Counted from the first letter of the stretch, positions 8,906-16,951 are shown. The stretch is DNA of 64,000 bases from an uncultured Prevotella sp. (GCA_944319935.1 CALUFM010000004.1:62001-126000), one strand, 5' to 3'. Notes: generated by a model from the sequence alone, not told the origin. Translations and numbers: made by a program.

Positions 8906-10054
8906 ATGAAGAAAAGCTTGATAGCTCTCGCGTTCGGCACTCTCGCGCTCGGGATAGCCGAATTCGTGATGATGGGCATACTGCCCGACGTGGCCCGAAG
9001 CCTCGGCGTAAGCATACCCGAGGCGGGCCGCCTGATTTCGGCCTACGCCGTAGGCGTCTGCTGCGGCGCGCCCCTGTTGGTGGTGGTTCACAAGTATCCG
9101 CTGAAGAACATCCTGCTCGCCTTGTCGTGCATGATACTCCTCGGCTCCACGCTGGCGGCCTTCTCGGCCAACTACTGGATGCTGCTTGCGGCCCGGTTCA
9201 TATCCGGACTGCCCCACGGCGCGTACTTCGGCGTGGCGTCAATCGTGGCCGTGCGCCTTGCCGACGAGCATCACAAGACGGGTGCCGTGTCAATAATGGT
9301 TGCGGGCATGACCGTGGCCAACCTCTTCGGAGTGCCCTTAGCCACAGGGCTTAGCTCAACGGTCTCATGGCGGCTGCCTTTCGTTCTGGTGATGTTCGTC
9401 AGCCTTATTGTGGTGTACTACATCTGGAAATGGGTTCCGGGCGTGGGCGCGCTGCCTGACAAAGGCTTCCGCCACCAGTTCGCCTTCTTGAAAAACGACG
9501 CCCCGTGGCTCATACTTGCGGCCACGATGCTCGCCAACGGGGGAATATTCTGCTGGTACAGCTACGTCAGCCCGCTGCTCATCAGCGGCGGCTTCAGTGC
9601 CGACACGCTGCCCGCACTGATGATTGCCGCCGGCTTCGGCATGGTGGCCGGCAACATGATAAGCGGCCGCCTGTGCGACCATCACCGCCCGGGGCACGTG
9701 GTGGCCACGACCCAGTGCGTCGCGATAGCCACGCTGCTGCTCATCTTCTGGCTGGCCGACTGCGGCTGGCTGTCGGCCGCGCTGATGGTGGTATGCACCG
9801 GATGCCTCTTCGCCGTGAGCAGTCCGCAACAGTTCCTCATCCTGAAATACGCCCCGGGCGGCGAACTCCTGGGCGGGGCGAGCATACAGGTGGCCTTCAA
9901 CTTGGGCAACGCCTTGGGCGCATTCTGCGGCGGACTGCCCATCGCCGCCGGCCTTCCGCCCCGCTACGCGGCCTTGGCCGGCGTGCCGTTCGTCATGCTG
10001 GGACTGCTGTCGTTCGTCATTTTCTGCCGGAAATACGAAAAGGCAAAAGCCTGA
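8906..10054 (+). CDS. MFS transporter, AraJ/drug-efflux type
   Basis: A 382-residue inner-membrane protein with the hydrophobic pattern of a 12-helix major facilitator. The first helix reads LIALAFGTLALGIAEFVMMGILPDVA in overlapping blocks, typical of the AraJ/YdhP subfamily of sugar or drug exporters. The A-like motif between helices 2 and 3 is weak (HKYPLKN). GLPHGAYFGVASIVA near residue 100 is a family block. The substrate cannot be predicted. It follows the GYF gene by 49 bp and is followed by a family A palindrome that may end the unit. Confidence 0.92.
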   Translation: MKKSLIALAFGTLALGIAEFVMMGILPDVARSLGVSIPEAGRLISAYAVGVCCGAPLLVVVHKYPLKNILLALSCMILLGSTLAAFSANYWMLLAARFISGLPHGAYFGVASIVAVRLADEHHKTGAVSIMVAGMTVANLFGVPLATGLSSTVSWRLPFVLVMFVSLIVVYYIWKWVPGVGALPDKGFRHQFAFLKNDAPWLILAATMLANGGIFCWYSYVSPLLISGGFSADTLPALMIAAGFGMVAGNMISGRLCDHHRPGHVVATTQCVAIATLLLIFWLADCGWLSAALMVVCTGCLFAVSSPQQFLILKYAPGGELLGGASIQVAFNLGNALGAFCGGLPIAAGLPPRYAALAGVPFVMLGLLSFVIFCRKYEKAKA

Positions 10055-10165
10055 ATGACACTCTCCCGTGGATTGCATGGAGCAAGGCTGCAACAGGCTT
10101 TGGGCACAAACTCCCCACCACCCGCCGCCATGCCACCCGCATCTCCCTGCAAACGGCATAACACC

Positions 10166-10280
10166 CTGACATCCAACGTATTGCGAAAGGGCATCTTTTG
10201 GCATGCAAAAGATGCCCTTTCGCATTGCCGTTTGCGGCCTTTTGTAAAGCGAAAGGCCGTGAACGGCAAAAATGCTGGTG
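10166..10280. repeat. Family A palindromic repeat, copy 3 (near-perfect hairpin)
   Basis: The arms 10182-10199 and 10207-10224 (GCGAAAGGGCATCTTTT and its complement) are perfectly paired around a 7-nt centre. A second hairpin with CGGCCTTTT/AAAGGCCG follows at 10234-10259. The copy lies between the MFS gene and the helicase promoter. The rest of 10055-10405 holds a short family B array and that promoter. Confidence 0.85.
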
Positions 10281-10307
10281 GCGGGCGAAAATGAAAAAAG
10301 CAATTGT

Positions 10308-10346
10308 CTTTAACTACTTTTACTACTTTTGCTCCCTTAACTCCTG
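10308..10346. repeat. Short family B array before the helicase
   Basis: GTCTTTAACTACTTTTACTACTTT-like units directly precede the -7 box. An ORF start at 10304 reads through them and is not credible. Confidence 0.65.
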
Positions 10347-10356
10347 AGAAAACGCC

Positions 10357-10364
10357 TATCTTTG
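10357..10364 (+). promoter_or_regulatory. -7 box of the helicase gene
   Basis: TATCTTTG is followed five bases later by an in-frame GTG (10370), where transcription would begin; the first in-frame ATG is at 10406. The box excludes the upstream ATG at 10304. Confidence 0.6.
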
Positions 10365-10405
10365 CACTTGTGGACAACTATTCATCATCACCCGTACAGG
10401 TCCTC

Positions 10406-12316
10406 ATGCAGCACAAGCTGCTGCTTGAGATGGAATACAACTGCGAGAAAGAGGAGTTCCGCCGCCAGTCCGAAGCCATGGGCTTGCAGCGCAAGGTGAA
10501 GCGCGGCGACGCATGGTTTCCCGTCAGCGTGGGCAAGAGTTACTACAACTCGCTGAACCAGTTGGCCGTGGAAGTGCTGCGCACGCAGGACAACGAGATT
10601 GAACACAACTTCGAGTTCGGCCGCCCCGTGGTGTTCTTCGTTCAGAAGCCCCTCCCAACCTCCCCTGTGGGGAGGAGTAAGGACACCAAAGAAGACAAAC
10701 CAAGTTCCTCCCCACAGGGGAGGCCGGGAGGGGCTGATTTCCTCTTCACGGGCACCGTAAGCTACGTTGACGGCGACAGGATGGTAGTCACCGTGCCTGA
10801 CAACGCGCCGCTCGCCAAGCTGCAGACCACGGCTGACGTGGGCGTGCAACTGTTCTTCGACGAAACCACTTACAAGCTGATGTTCGAAGCCCTGAACCGT
10901 GTCATCAACGCCAAAGGCAACCGACTGGCCTACCTGCGCGACCTGTTCGGCTCGCGGCAGAAGGCCGAGACATTCTCGTTTGCCCCCATACGCTTCCCCT
11001 GGCTGAACCCTACGCAGGAACAGGCGGTGAACAACGTACTCCGCGCCAAGGACGTGGCCATCGTACACGGACCGCCGGGCACGGGCAAGACGACAACCCT
11101 CGTGGAGGCCATCTACGAGACGCTGCGCCGCGAGAACCAGGTGCTTGTGTGCGCGCAGAGCAACATGGCGGTTGACTGGATTAGCGAACGGCTCGTTGAC
11201 CGCGGCGTCAACGTGCTGCGCATAGGCAACCCCGTGAAGGTGAACGACAAGATGCTGTCGTTCACTTACGAACGGCGGTTCGCCGACCACCCCGACTATC
11301 CGCAACTGTGGAGCATCCGCGAGGCAATAAGGAAGCTGCGCCAGAACCGCAACAGGCGGCGCGACGACGGCTACCACCAGAAGATGGAACGCCTGAAAAG
11401 CCGCGCCACAGAGCTTGAAGTGCGCATCAACGCGCAACTGTTCGGCGAAGCCCGCGTCATAGCCTCAACCCTTACGGGCAGCGCGAACCGCCTGCTGGCC
11501 GGACAGAAGTTCGGCACTCTGTTCATCGACGAGGCCGCGCAAGCCCTCGAGGCGGCGTGCTGGATAGCCATAAGGAAGGCCACCCGCGTCATCCTTGCGG
11601 GCGACCACTGCCAGCTTCCGCCGACGGTGAAGAGCATAGCGGCCCTGCGCGGCGGCCTGGCAACGACGCTCATGGAGCGCATAGTGAAGCAGAAGCCCGA
11701 GGTTGTGACGCTGCTGAAGACGCAATACCGCATGAACGAACGCATCATGCGCTTCTCAAGCGACTGGTTTTACGGCGGAATGGTAGAGGCCGCGCCACAA
11801 ATCAAGTACCGCGGAATACTCGACTTCGACATCCCGATGACGTGGATTGACACGTCAGGGACTGACGGCAAGGAGGAGTTTGTCGGCGAGAGCTTCGGCC
11901 GCATCAACCGCGCCGAGGCCGACCTGACGCTCGGCGTGCTGCAAGACTACTTCACGAAAATAGGCAAGGAGCGCATCCTTGAAGAGCGCATCGACGTAGG
12001 CGTAATCTCGCCTTACCGCGCACAGGTGCAGCTACTGAGGCGACTCATCCGCAAGAAAGAGTTCTTCAAGCCCTACCGCAGCCTCGTCACGGTGAACACG
12101 GTGGACGGCTTCCAGGGGCAAGAGCGCGACATCATCATCATATCGCTTGTCAGGGCGAACGCCGACGGGCAGATAGGCTTCCTGTCGGACCTGCGCCGCA
12201 TGAACGTGGCCATCACCCGGGCACGCATGAAACTCATCATAATGGGCGACGTGCCGACCATGACCCGCCACCCGTTTTACAAGGAACTGTATGAATATGT
12301 CTTATCAAGTAGTTAA
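10406..12316 (+). CDS. SF1B (Upf1/IGHMBP2-like) AAA helicase with an in-frame palindromic insert
   Basis: A cytosolic superfamily 1 helicase. Motif I (HGPPGTGKTTT) is near residue 220, motif II (FIDEAAQALE) near 375, GDHCQLPPT follows, then KTQYRMNERI, VDGFQGQERD and NVAITRARMK as motifs IV-VI. The N-terminal 190 residues form the OB/stalk region typical of Bacteroidota members. An 87-bp palindromic element (10648-10734) is inserted in frame in this region and adds 29 residues rich in Pro, Ser and Lys. The ATG at 10406 is chosen; a GTG at 10370 in the same frame lies at the predicted transcript start. DNA or RNA unwinding in repair is the likely role. Confidence 0.92.
   Translation: MQHKLLLEMEYNCEKEEFRRQSEAMGLQRKVKRGDAWFPVSVGKSYYNSLNQLAVEVLRTQDNEIEHNFEFGRPVVFFVQKPLPTSPVGRSKDTKEDKPSSSPQGRPGGADFLFTGTVSYVDGDRMVVTVPDNAPLAKLQTTADVGVQLFFDETTYKLMFEALNRVINAKGNRLAYLRDLFGSRQKAETFSFAPIRFPWLNPTQEQAVNNVLRAKDVAIVHGPPGTGKTTTLVEAIYETLRRENQVLVCAQSNMAVDWISERLVDRGVNVLRIGNPVKVNDKMLSFTYERRFADHPDYPQLWSIREAIRKLRQNRNRRRDDGYHQKMERLKSRATELEVRINAQLFGEARVIASTLTGSANRLLAGQKFGTLFIDEAAQALEAACWIAIRKATRVILAGDHCQLPPTVKSIAALRGGLATTLMERIVKQKPEVVTLLKTQYRMNERIMRFSSDWFYGGMVEAAPQIKYRGILDFDIPMTWIDTSGTDGKEEFVGESFGRINRAEADLTLGVLQDYFTKIGKERILEERIDVGVISPYRAQVQLLRRLIRKKEFFKPYRSLVTVNTVDGFQGQERDIIIISLVRANADGQIGFLSDLRRMNVAITRARMKLIIMGDVPTMTRHPFYKELYEYVLSSS
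10648..10734. repeat. Family D 87-bp palindromic element inside the helicase gene
   Basis: The 29-bp arms (10648-10676 and 10706-10734) are complementary at 27 of 29 positions around a 29-bp spacer. Each arm holds a small palindrome, CCTCCCC-TGT-GGGGAGG or its ACA counterpart. The total of 87 bp equals 29 codons, so the frame is kept. Related elements lie between genes at 51966-52056 and, as a part copy, at 39574-39608. Confidence 0.9.
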
Positions 12317-12366
12317 AGTAGTTAGAGTAGTTATCGCTCACTGCGTGAGCTAAGTAGTTAAAGACA
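12299..12366. repeat. Family B array, minus orientation, overlapping the helicase end
   Basis: AGTTAAAGTAGTTAGAGTAG units with the insert CGCTCACTGCGTGAGC end in GTTAAAGACAAATGCTTT. That end is the exact complement of the AAAGCATTTGTCTTTAAC at 12461-12478, so the two arrays form a head-on pair. The last codons of the helicase and its TAA lie in the first unit. Confidence 0.8.
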
Positions 12367-12378
12367 AATGCTTTATTC

Positions 12379-12412
12379 ACAGTGACAAGCAGACAAGTGA
12401 CAAGTATACGAG
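12379..12412. repeat. Short family C segment
   Basis: CAGTGACAAGCAGACAAGTG followed by ACAAGTATACGAG sits in the loop between the two head-on family B arms. Confidence 0.65.
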
Positions 12413-12460
12413 ACCTTCGCAAAAAGCAATATGTTTACTTATAGCCGACTTATTAATACA

Positions 12461-12550
12461 AAGCATTTGTCTTTAACTTCTTTGCGACCACAGGGAGCGG
12501 GAGTTTCCTTGAGCGAAGCGAAAAACTTCTTTTAAATTCTTTAACTTCAA
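12461..12550. repeat. Family B array, plus orientation
   Basis: Starts AAAGCATTTGTCTTTAACTT, carries the longer insert GCGGGAGTTTCCTTGAGCG...GAAAAACTTC also seen at 39245-39300, and ends directly before the next gene. Confidence 0.75.
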
Positions 12551-12563
12551 AATAAAAACAATT

Positions 12564-12962
12564 ATGCTCCAACGCGACTATATACAGCGGCTTATCCGCG
12601 AGTTCATGGCAGCCCTGCAGAGGCTCATAGAGAAAAACGAGGCGGGCGAAAGGCAGGAAGAGGTGCGCCGCCTGTTCACACAATACGTAGGCGACTACAC
12701 CTTTTACCACACCGCCACGCTTGAAGACGTGATGCAGTCATTCGGGAAATACCCTGAAGAAGAACGCCTTGAACGCATCAACATGCTGGCCGAGCTGTAT
12801 TACGCCGAGGCCGACTCACTAAGCGAACCGGCACGCACGGCGGTGCTGGACCGCGCCTTCATGCTGTTCGACTTCATCGACCGACACAGCCGGACGTACT
12901 CACCCGACAGACTGAAGAAAATGAACGACATAGACGCACGCCGCAGAGGCGTTTACGATTGA
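12564..12962 (+). CDS. Small cytosolic protein of unknown function (DUF6483-like)
   Basis: A 132-residue, charged, mostly helical protein without signal peptide or membrane segment. The start MLQRDYIQRLIREFMAALQR resembles proteins annotated DUF6483 (tentative, from memory of that family). The rest has a TPR-like helical look (EERLERINMLAELYYAEADSL). It stands alone between repeat clusters; its TGA runs into a family A palindrome. No function can be given. Confidence 0.7.
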   Translation: MLQRDYIQRLIREFMAALQRLIEKNEAGERQEEVRRLFTQYVGDYTFYHTATLEDVMQSFGKYPEEERLERINMLAELYYAEADSLSEPARTAVLDRAFMLFDFIDRHSRTYSPDRLKKMNDIDARRRGVYD

Positions 12963-13042
12963 CGCCCTTTCGCATTGCAAAAGGGCGCAAACGGCACGCC
13001 AAAAGGCCGCTTTTCGCACGACGAAAGGCGGCCTTTTGCAAA
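12963..13042. repeat. Family A palindromic repeat, copy 4
   Basis: CGCCCTTTCGCATTGCAAAAGGGCG forms one hairpin and the AAAAGGCCGC...GGCGGCCTTTTG block a second. It begins at the stop codon of the preceding gene. Confidence 0.8.
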
Positions 13043-13157
13043 ACCGCAGGAAAGCACACACCGTGGCTGTTGGCTGAGGAGACTTTACATATGTCAAAAA
13101 ATCAGGCTCTAAGGACACAAACCAAAGTTTTCAGCACATCATTAACGCTAAAAGCGT

Positions 13158-13165
13158 TAACTTTG
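13158..13165 (+). promoter_or_regulatory. -7 box of the NDH-2 gene
   Basis: TAACTTTG fits the consensus; the start codon follows about 54 bp later. The small palindrome AACGCTAAAAGCGTT (about 13144-13158) sits directly upstream and could be an operator. Confidence 0.6.
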
Positions 13166-13218
13166 CCCAAGTCTTAGCAAAAGTATCAGTAACAACCAAC
13201 TTAACCAAGGAACACAGC

Positions 13219-14565
13219 ATGAGTCTGAACATAGAAAAAGGCGACAAGAAGCGGGTCGTAATAGTAGGAGGCGGCTTCAGCGGCCTGAAAGTGGCCAACA
13301 AGCTGAAGCACTCAGGCATGCAGATTGTGCTAATCGACCGCAACAACTACCACCAGTTTCCCCCGTTGATATACCAAGTGGCGTCGGCTGGCATGGAGCC
13401 AAGCTCCATCTCCTTCCCGTTCAGGAAAATCCTGCAGCGCAGCAAGGACATTTACTTCCGCATGGCGGAGCTTAGGGCCATATATCCGGAGAAGAAGATG
13501 ATACAGACTTCAATCGGAAAGGTAGAATACGACTACCTCGTGCTGGCGGCGGGGACAACCACAAACTTCTACGGCAACAAGAACGTAGAGGACGGGGCGA
13601 TGCCGATGAAGACCGTGGCCGAGGCCATGGGCCTGCAGAACGCCATACTCGCCAACATCGAGCGGGCCATAACATGCGCCACGAAAGTGGAGCAACAGGA
13701 GCTGCTCAACGTGGTGATAGTAGGCGGAGGGGCAACGGGCGTGGAGGTGGCCGGCGTGTTGTCGGAAATGAAACGCACGGTGCTGCCGCATGACTACCCC
13801 GACCTTGACCCGAGCCTGATGAACATCTACCTGATAGAAGCGGGCAACAGGCTGCTGTCAGGCATGTCGCCCGAGTCGTCGGCGGCCGTGGAGAAGTTTC
13901 TCCGCAGGATGGGCGTGAACGTGCTGCTGAACAAGATGGTGACCGACTATCGCGACCACAAGGTCACCCTGGCCGACGGAAGCGAACTGGCAACGCGCAC
14001 GTTCATCTGGGTGAGCGGCGTGGCCGGAAGCCCCGTAGGCAACATAAGCAAGGAGCATCTCGGCCGCGGACAGCGCGTAAGGGTTGACCGCTTCAACCGC
14101 GTGGAGGGCATGGACGGAGTGTTCTGCATAGGCGACCAGTGCATCATGGAGGGCGACGAGGACTACCCCAACGGGCATCCGCAACTGGCGCAGGTGGCCA
14201 TACAGCAGGGCAAGAACCTGGCGCGCAACATCAAGCGCATGGAGAAGGGCAAGGACTTGCGCCCGTTCAAGTACAAGAACCTCGGCTCTATGGCCACCGT
14301 GGGGCGCAACAAGGCCGTGGCAGAGTTCTCAAACATCAAGATGAGCGGCTTCGTGGCGTGGGTTATGTGGCTCGTGGTACACCTGCGCTCCATTCTCGGC
14401 GTGAGGAACAAGCTGGTGGTGCTGCTCAACTGGATGTGGAACTATTTCAACTACAACCAGTCGCTCCGCATGATATTCTACCCCAAAAAAGCAAAGGAGA
14501 TACGCGAGCGCGAGGCGCGCGAGGCCGTAACCCACTGGGGCGACGACCTGAAAGCCGACGCCTGA
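13219..14565 (+). CDS. ndh: Type II NADH:quinone oxidoreductase (NDH-2)
   Basis: A 448-residue FAD enzyme that passes electrons from NADH to quinone without pumping protons. The FAD Rossmann motif VIVGGGFSGLKVANKL starts near residue 14 and the NADH-binding VVIVGGGATGVEVAGVL near 165. The second FAD motif GVFCIGDQC is near 298. The C-terminal part has hydrophobic and basic stretches (FVAWVMWLVVHLRSI near 375, then NWMWNYFNYNQSLRM) typical of the membrane-anchoring tail. The length is normal. Monocistronic, with its own promoter and a strong convergent hairpin after it. Confidence 0.93.
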   Translation: MSLNIEKGDKKRVVIVGGGFSGLKVANKLKHSGMQIVLIDRNNYHQFPPLIYQVASAGMEPSSISFPFRKILQRSKDIYFRMAELRAIYPEKKMIQTSIGKVEYDYLVLAAGTTTNFYGNKNVEDGAMPMKTVAEAMGLQNAILANIERAITCATKVEQQELLNVVIVGGGATGVEVAGVLSEMKRTVLPHDYPDLDPSLMNIYLIEAGNRLLSGMSPESSAAVEKFLRRMGVNVLLNKMVTDYRDHKVTLADGSELATRTFIWVSGVAGSPVGNISKEHLGRGQRVRVDRFNRVEGMDGVFCIGDQCIMEGDEDYPNGHPQLAQVAIQQGKNLARNIKRMEKGKDLRPFKYKNLGSMATVGRNKAVAEFSNIKMSGFVAWVMWLVVHLRSILGVRNKLVVLLNWMWNYFNYNQSLRMIFYPKKAKEIREREAREAVTHWGDDLKADA

Positions 14566-14593
14566 CGCTCGGCAACGGCTTATCTTACTGACA

Positions 14594-14690
14594 TTCAACG
14601 CAATGCAAGAGGCGGCCTTTTGAAGTTCAAAAGACCGCCTCTTGCATTGCAGTTTGCCGCCTTTCATGAAGCGAAAGGCGGCCTATTGCG
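14594..14690. repeat. Family A palindromic repeat, copy 5, at a convergent gene end
   Basis: A stem of more than 20 bp (14601-14649, with one mismatch in the core) is followed by a second TTTGCCGCCTTT...AAAGGCGGC hairpin. Lying between two converging genes, it probably ends transcription from both sides. Confidence 0.85.
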
Positions 14691-14725
14691 GTTTCATTGC
14701 CTGTTTGTGCGCATGGCATTTCCAT

Positions 14726-15523
14726 TCAGCCCAACACGGGGAAGAACGTCTCTGGCTCGCGCCGGACTGAGAACGCGCTTACGAACTTGGCCTCGAACCC
14801 CCTGTAAGCGTCGCCCCCGAAAGCGCGCGAACGCTCAGGGCACACCACAACGCACCGCCCGCAGGCTATGCACCTGTCGCCGTCGGTCGTCCAAGGCGAA
14901 CCGGCCGGGATGGCCTCCATGGGGCACTGGCTGACGCATGTCATGCAACGGCTGCACGCATCCTTGTCGCCCACGGGGCTGAACGTTGACGCCCCGCCCT
15001 GCTTGTAAGGGCGGTTGCCCTTGACGTTGAGCCGCGGCAGCGATGTTACGTCGGCCGTGCGGCCAAGCAGGTCGGCGCAGCGTGACGCGAAATCGGCCAC
15101 CTTGCGCATGTCGTCGGCATCGGGACGGCCGGCCGCCACCTTGGGAAATATGCAATGGCGGCCTATGAAAGCCCCGGCGGCCACCGTCTTGAAGCCGTTG
15201 GCCTCGATGATGTCCTGCTCTTCCACAAGCGCGTCGTCATAGTCGCGGTTGCCGTAGACGCACACGGCCACGGCCGGCGTATGCGCGCCGCGCAGCATAC
15301 CGAAAGCCCTCGCCGCGCGCACGGGCAGCCGCCCGGCGTAGACTGGCGCGCCGACAACGAGCAGGTCGCCCTCGCCGTCAACGCGCAACTCGCCGAAAGG
15401 AAGGCCGCACGTAAAGTCATGCTCAACCACGCTTGCCCCAATGACGCGCGCAATCTCACGCAACACCCTGCGCGTGGTGAACGTCGCGCTGAAATAAACC
15501 AAATGGATGTTCTTTATCTCCAT
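14726..15523 (-). CDS. EFR1-type flavodoxin/ferredoxin fusion protein
   Basis: The 265-residue protein joins an N-terminal flavodoxin-like FMN domain (IHLVYFSATFTTRRVLREIA, residues 6-25; VVGAPVYAGRLP near 57) to a C-terminal ferredoxin with two 4Fe-4S motifs (CSRCMTCVSQCP near 190 and CIACGRCVVVCP near 218). This is the arrangement of the EFR1 ferredoxin family. It should carry out electron transfer in the cytosol; partners are unknown. A -7 box lies 48 bp upstream. It is convergent with the NDH-2 gene. Confidence 0.9.
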   Translation of the reverse strand: MEIKNIHLVYFSATFTTRRVLREIARVIGASVVEHDFTCGLPFGELRVDGEGDLLVVGAPVYAGRLPVRAARAFGMLRGAHTPAVAVCVYGNRDYDDALVEEQDIIEANGFKTVAAGAFIGRHCIFPKVAAGRPDADDMRKVADFASRCADLLGRTADVTSLPRLNVKGNRPYKQGGASTFSPVGDKDACSRCMTCVSQCPMEAIPAGSPWTTDGDRCIACGRCVVVCPERSRAFGGDAYRGFEAKFVSAFSVRREPETFFPVLG

Positions 15524-15570
15524 AATCCTTGATTTTTGTATACTTAAACGATGAATGTACTGTAGTCATG

Positions 15571-15578
15571 CAAAAATA
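15571..15578 (-). promoter_or_regulatory. -7 box of the EFR1-type gene
   Basis: On the minus strand the site reads TATTTTTG, giving a leader of roughly 40 nt before the ATG at 15523. Confidence 0.6.
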
Positions 15579-15675
15579 AGCATTAAACGGGAGTAACGGC
15601 AAGCAGCGGATGAAAATCAGTAAAATATATAACAATAAACGTAAGGCGGCTACCTTGCGGACGCGCAGGAATGAG

Positions 15676-15683
15676 TAACTTTG
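15676..15683 (+). promoter_or_regulatory. -7 box of the acetyltransferase gene
   Basis: TAACTTTG overlaps an in-frame TTG at 15681, showing that the real start must be the ATG at 15714. The EFR1-type gene is read divergently from about 100 bp away. Confidence 0.65.
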
Positions 15684-15713
15684 CAACAAGGAAACAATAA
15701 AAGCGAACAAGAC

Positions 15714-16277
15714 ATGACACTGCAAGATTTTTTGGAACTTGTCAAGACGGGAAAACCGTTGGACACGCCCGAAGTGTACAGCCTGATGGACGAAATGAGC
15801 AACGAGGCCAGGAGGCTGACGTTCAAGCTGAACTCGGCCTACCACAGCCAGGAGGAAATAAACGGACTGCTGGAAGAACTGTTCGGGCACCCCGTAGGCA
15901 AGGGGTTCAAGATGTTCCCGCCGTTCTACACCGACTTCGGCAAGAACATACACATAGGCGACAACGTGTTCATCAACGACTGTTGCCACTTCCAGGACCA
16001 CGGAGGCGTATTCATAGGCGACCGCTGCCAAATCGGGCATAACGTGGTATTCGCCACGCTCGACCACGGACTGAAGCCCGAAGACCGCCGCAGCATGACG
16101 CCCGCGCCAATCGTTTTGGGCAAAAACGTGTGGGTAGGCTCAAACTCGACTATACTGAAAGGCGTCACCATAGGCGACAACGCCGTGATTGCCGCGGGGG
16201 CGGTGGTCACGAAAAACGTGGCGGCAAACACCGTGGTAGGCGGCGTGCCGGCCAGGAAAATCAAGGATATCGAATAA
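15714..16277 (+). CDS. Hexapeptide-repeat sugar O-acetyltransferase (maltose acetyltransferase-like)
   Basis: A 187-residue cytosolic trimer-type acetyltransferase. After a helical N-terminal region (1-60, with NEARRLTFKLNSAYH resembling the Mac domain), left-handed beta-helix repeats run from about residue 80: IHIGDNVFIND, VFIGDRCQIG, VVFATLDHG with the catalytic histidine, then VWVGSNSTILKGVTIGDNAVIAAGAVV. It transfers acetyl from acetyl-CoA to a sugar or related acceptor. Just after its stop codon begins a 193-bp inverted repeat with perfect 70-bp arms. Confidence 0.93.
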   Translation: MTLQDFLELVKTGKPLDTPEVYSLMDEMSNEARRLTFKLNSAYHSQEEINGLLEELFGHPVGKGFKMFPPFYTDFGKNIHIGDNVFINDCCHFQDHGGVFIGDRCQIGHNVVFATLDHGLKPEDRRSMTPAPIVLGKNVWVGSNSTILKGVTIGDNAVIAAGAVVTKNVAANTVVGGVPARKIKDIE

Positions 16278-16285
16278 TTGTTTTC

Positions 16286-16478
16286 AGCAGACAAGCAGTC
16301 AGCAGACAAGTGACAAGCGTTCAGCAGACCAGCGACAAGCAAACAAGCAGACAAGGAGATTTGTATAACCGGTTGTTGATTTACAGCTTCTTCCTGGTCT
16401 GCTCGTCACTTGTCTGCTTGTTTGCTTGTCGCTGGTCTGCTGAACGCTTGTCACTTGTCTGCTGACTGCTTGTCTGCT
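16286..16478. repeat. Family C giant inverted repeat with perfect 70-bp arms
   Basis: The arms 16286-16355 and 16409-16478 are exact reverse complements over all 70 positions, checked base by base, with a 53-bp centre that contains ACAAGGAGATTTGTATAACC. Each arm consists of AGCAGACAAG-type units. It lies between two converging genes. The right arm encodes the last residues and stop codon of ispF. Confidence 0.95.
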
Positions 16479-16951
16479 AAAGAAATCAAAGCCACGGCAT
16501 ACGCGCTGATTCCCTCCTCGCGACCGGTGAAGCCGAGACGCTCGGTGGTTGTAGCCTTGATAGAGATACAGTCCTCGTCAACGCCCATGACACCGGCAAG
16601 GCACGCCTTCATGGCCGGCACATGCGGGTTGATTTTAGGCCGCTCGGCGCACACGGTGGCGTCAATGTTGCCTACGCTGTAGCCCTTTGTGGCAATCAGT
16701 TCCACCGTCTTGCGCAGCAAAACCTTGCTGTCAACGTTCAAAGTGTCAGCCGAAGTGTCAGGAAAATGATAACCTATGTCGCGCATGTTGGCCGCTCCGA
16801 GCAGCGCGTCGCATATCGCATGTATCAACACATCGGCGTCGCTATGCCCCAACAGGCCCATGCTGTGTTCAATCTTAATGCCGCCAAGCCACAAGTCGCG
16901 CCCCTCAACAAGGCGGTGGACATCGTAGCCCAGACCTACTCTGATATTCAT
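16451..16951 (-). CDS. ispF: 2-C-methyl-D-erythritol 2,4-cyclodiphosphate synthase
   Basis: IspF forms the cyclic diphosphate in the non-mevalonate isoprenoid pathway. The metal ligands in GYDVHR (D10, H12) and LLGHSDADVLIHA near residue 33 are present, as are DIGYHFPDT and the family ending TTTERLGFTGREEGISAYAV. At 166 residues it is slightly longer than usual: the last seven residues (DKQSADK) and the TGA are read from a family C repeat arm, so the element has replaced or extended the native end. No clear -7 box was found upstream. Confidence 0.97.
   Translation of the reverse strand: MNIRVGLGYDVHRLVEGRDLWLGGIKIEHSMGLLGHSDADVLIHAICDALLGAANMRDIGYHFPDTSADTLNVDSKVLLRKTVELIATKGYSVGNIDATVCAERPKINPHVPAMKACLAGVMGVDEDCISIKATTTERLGFTGREEGISAYAVALISLADKQSADK

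Noticed and set aside
10304..10405. Helicase start at 10304
   Set aside because: It lies upstream of the -7 box and translates a 9-bp repeat array.
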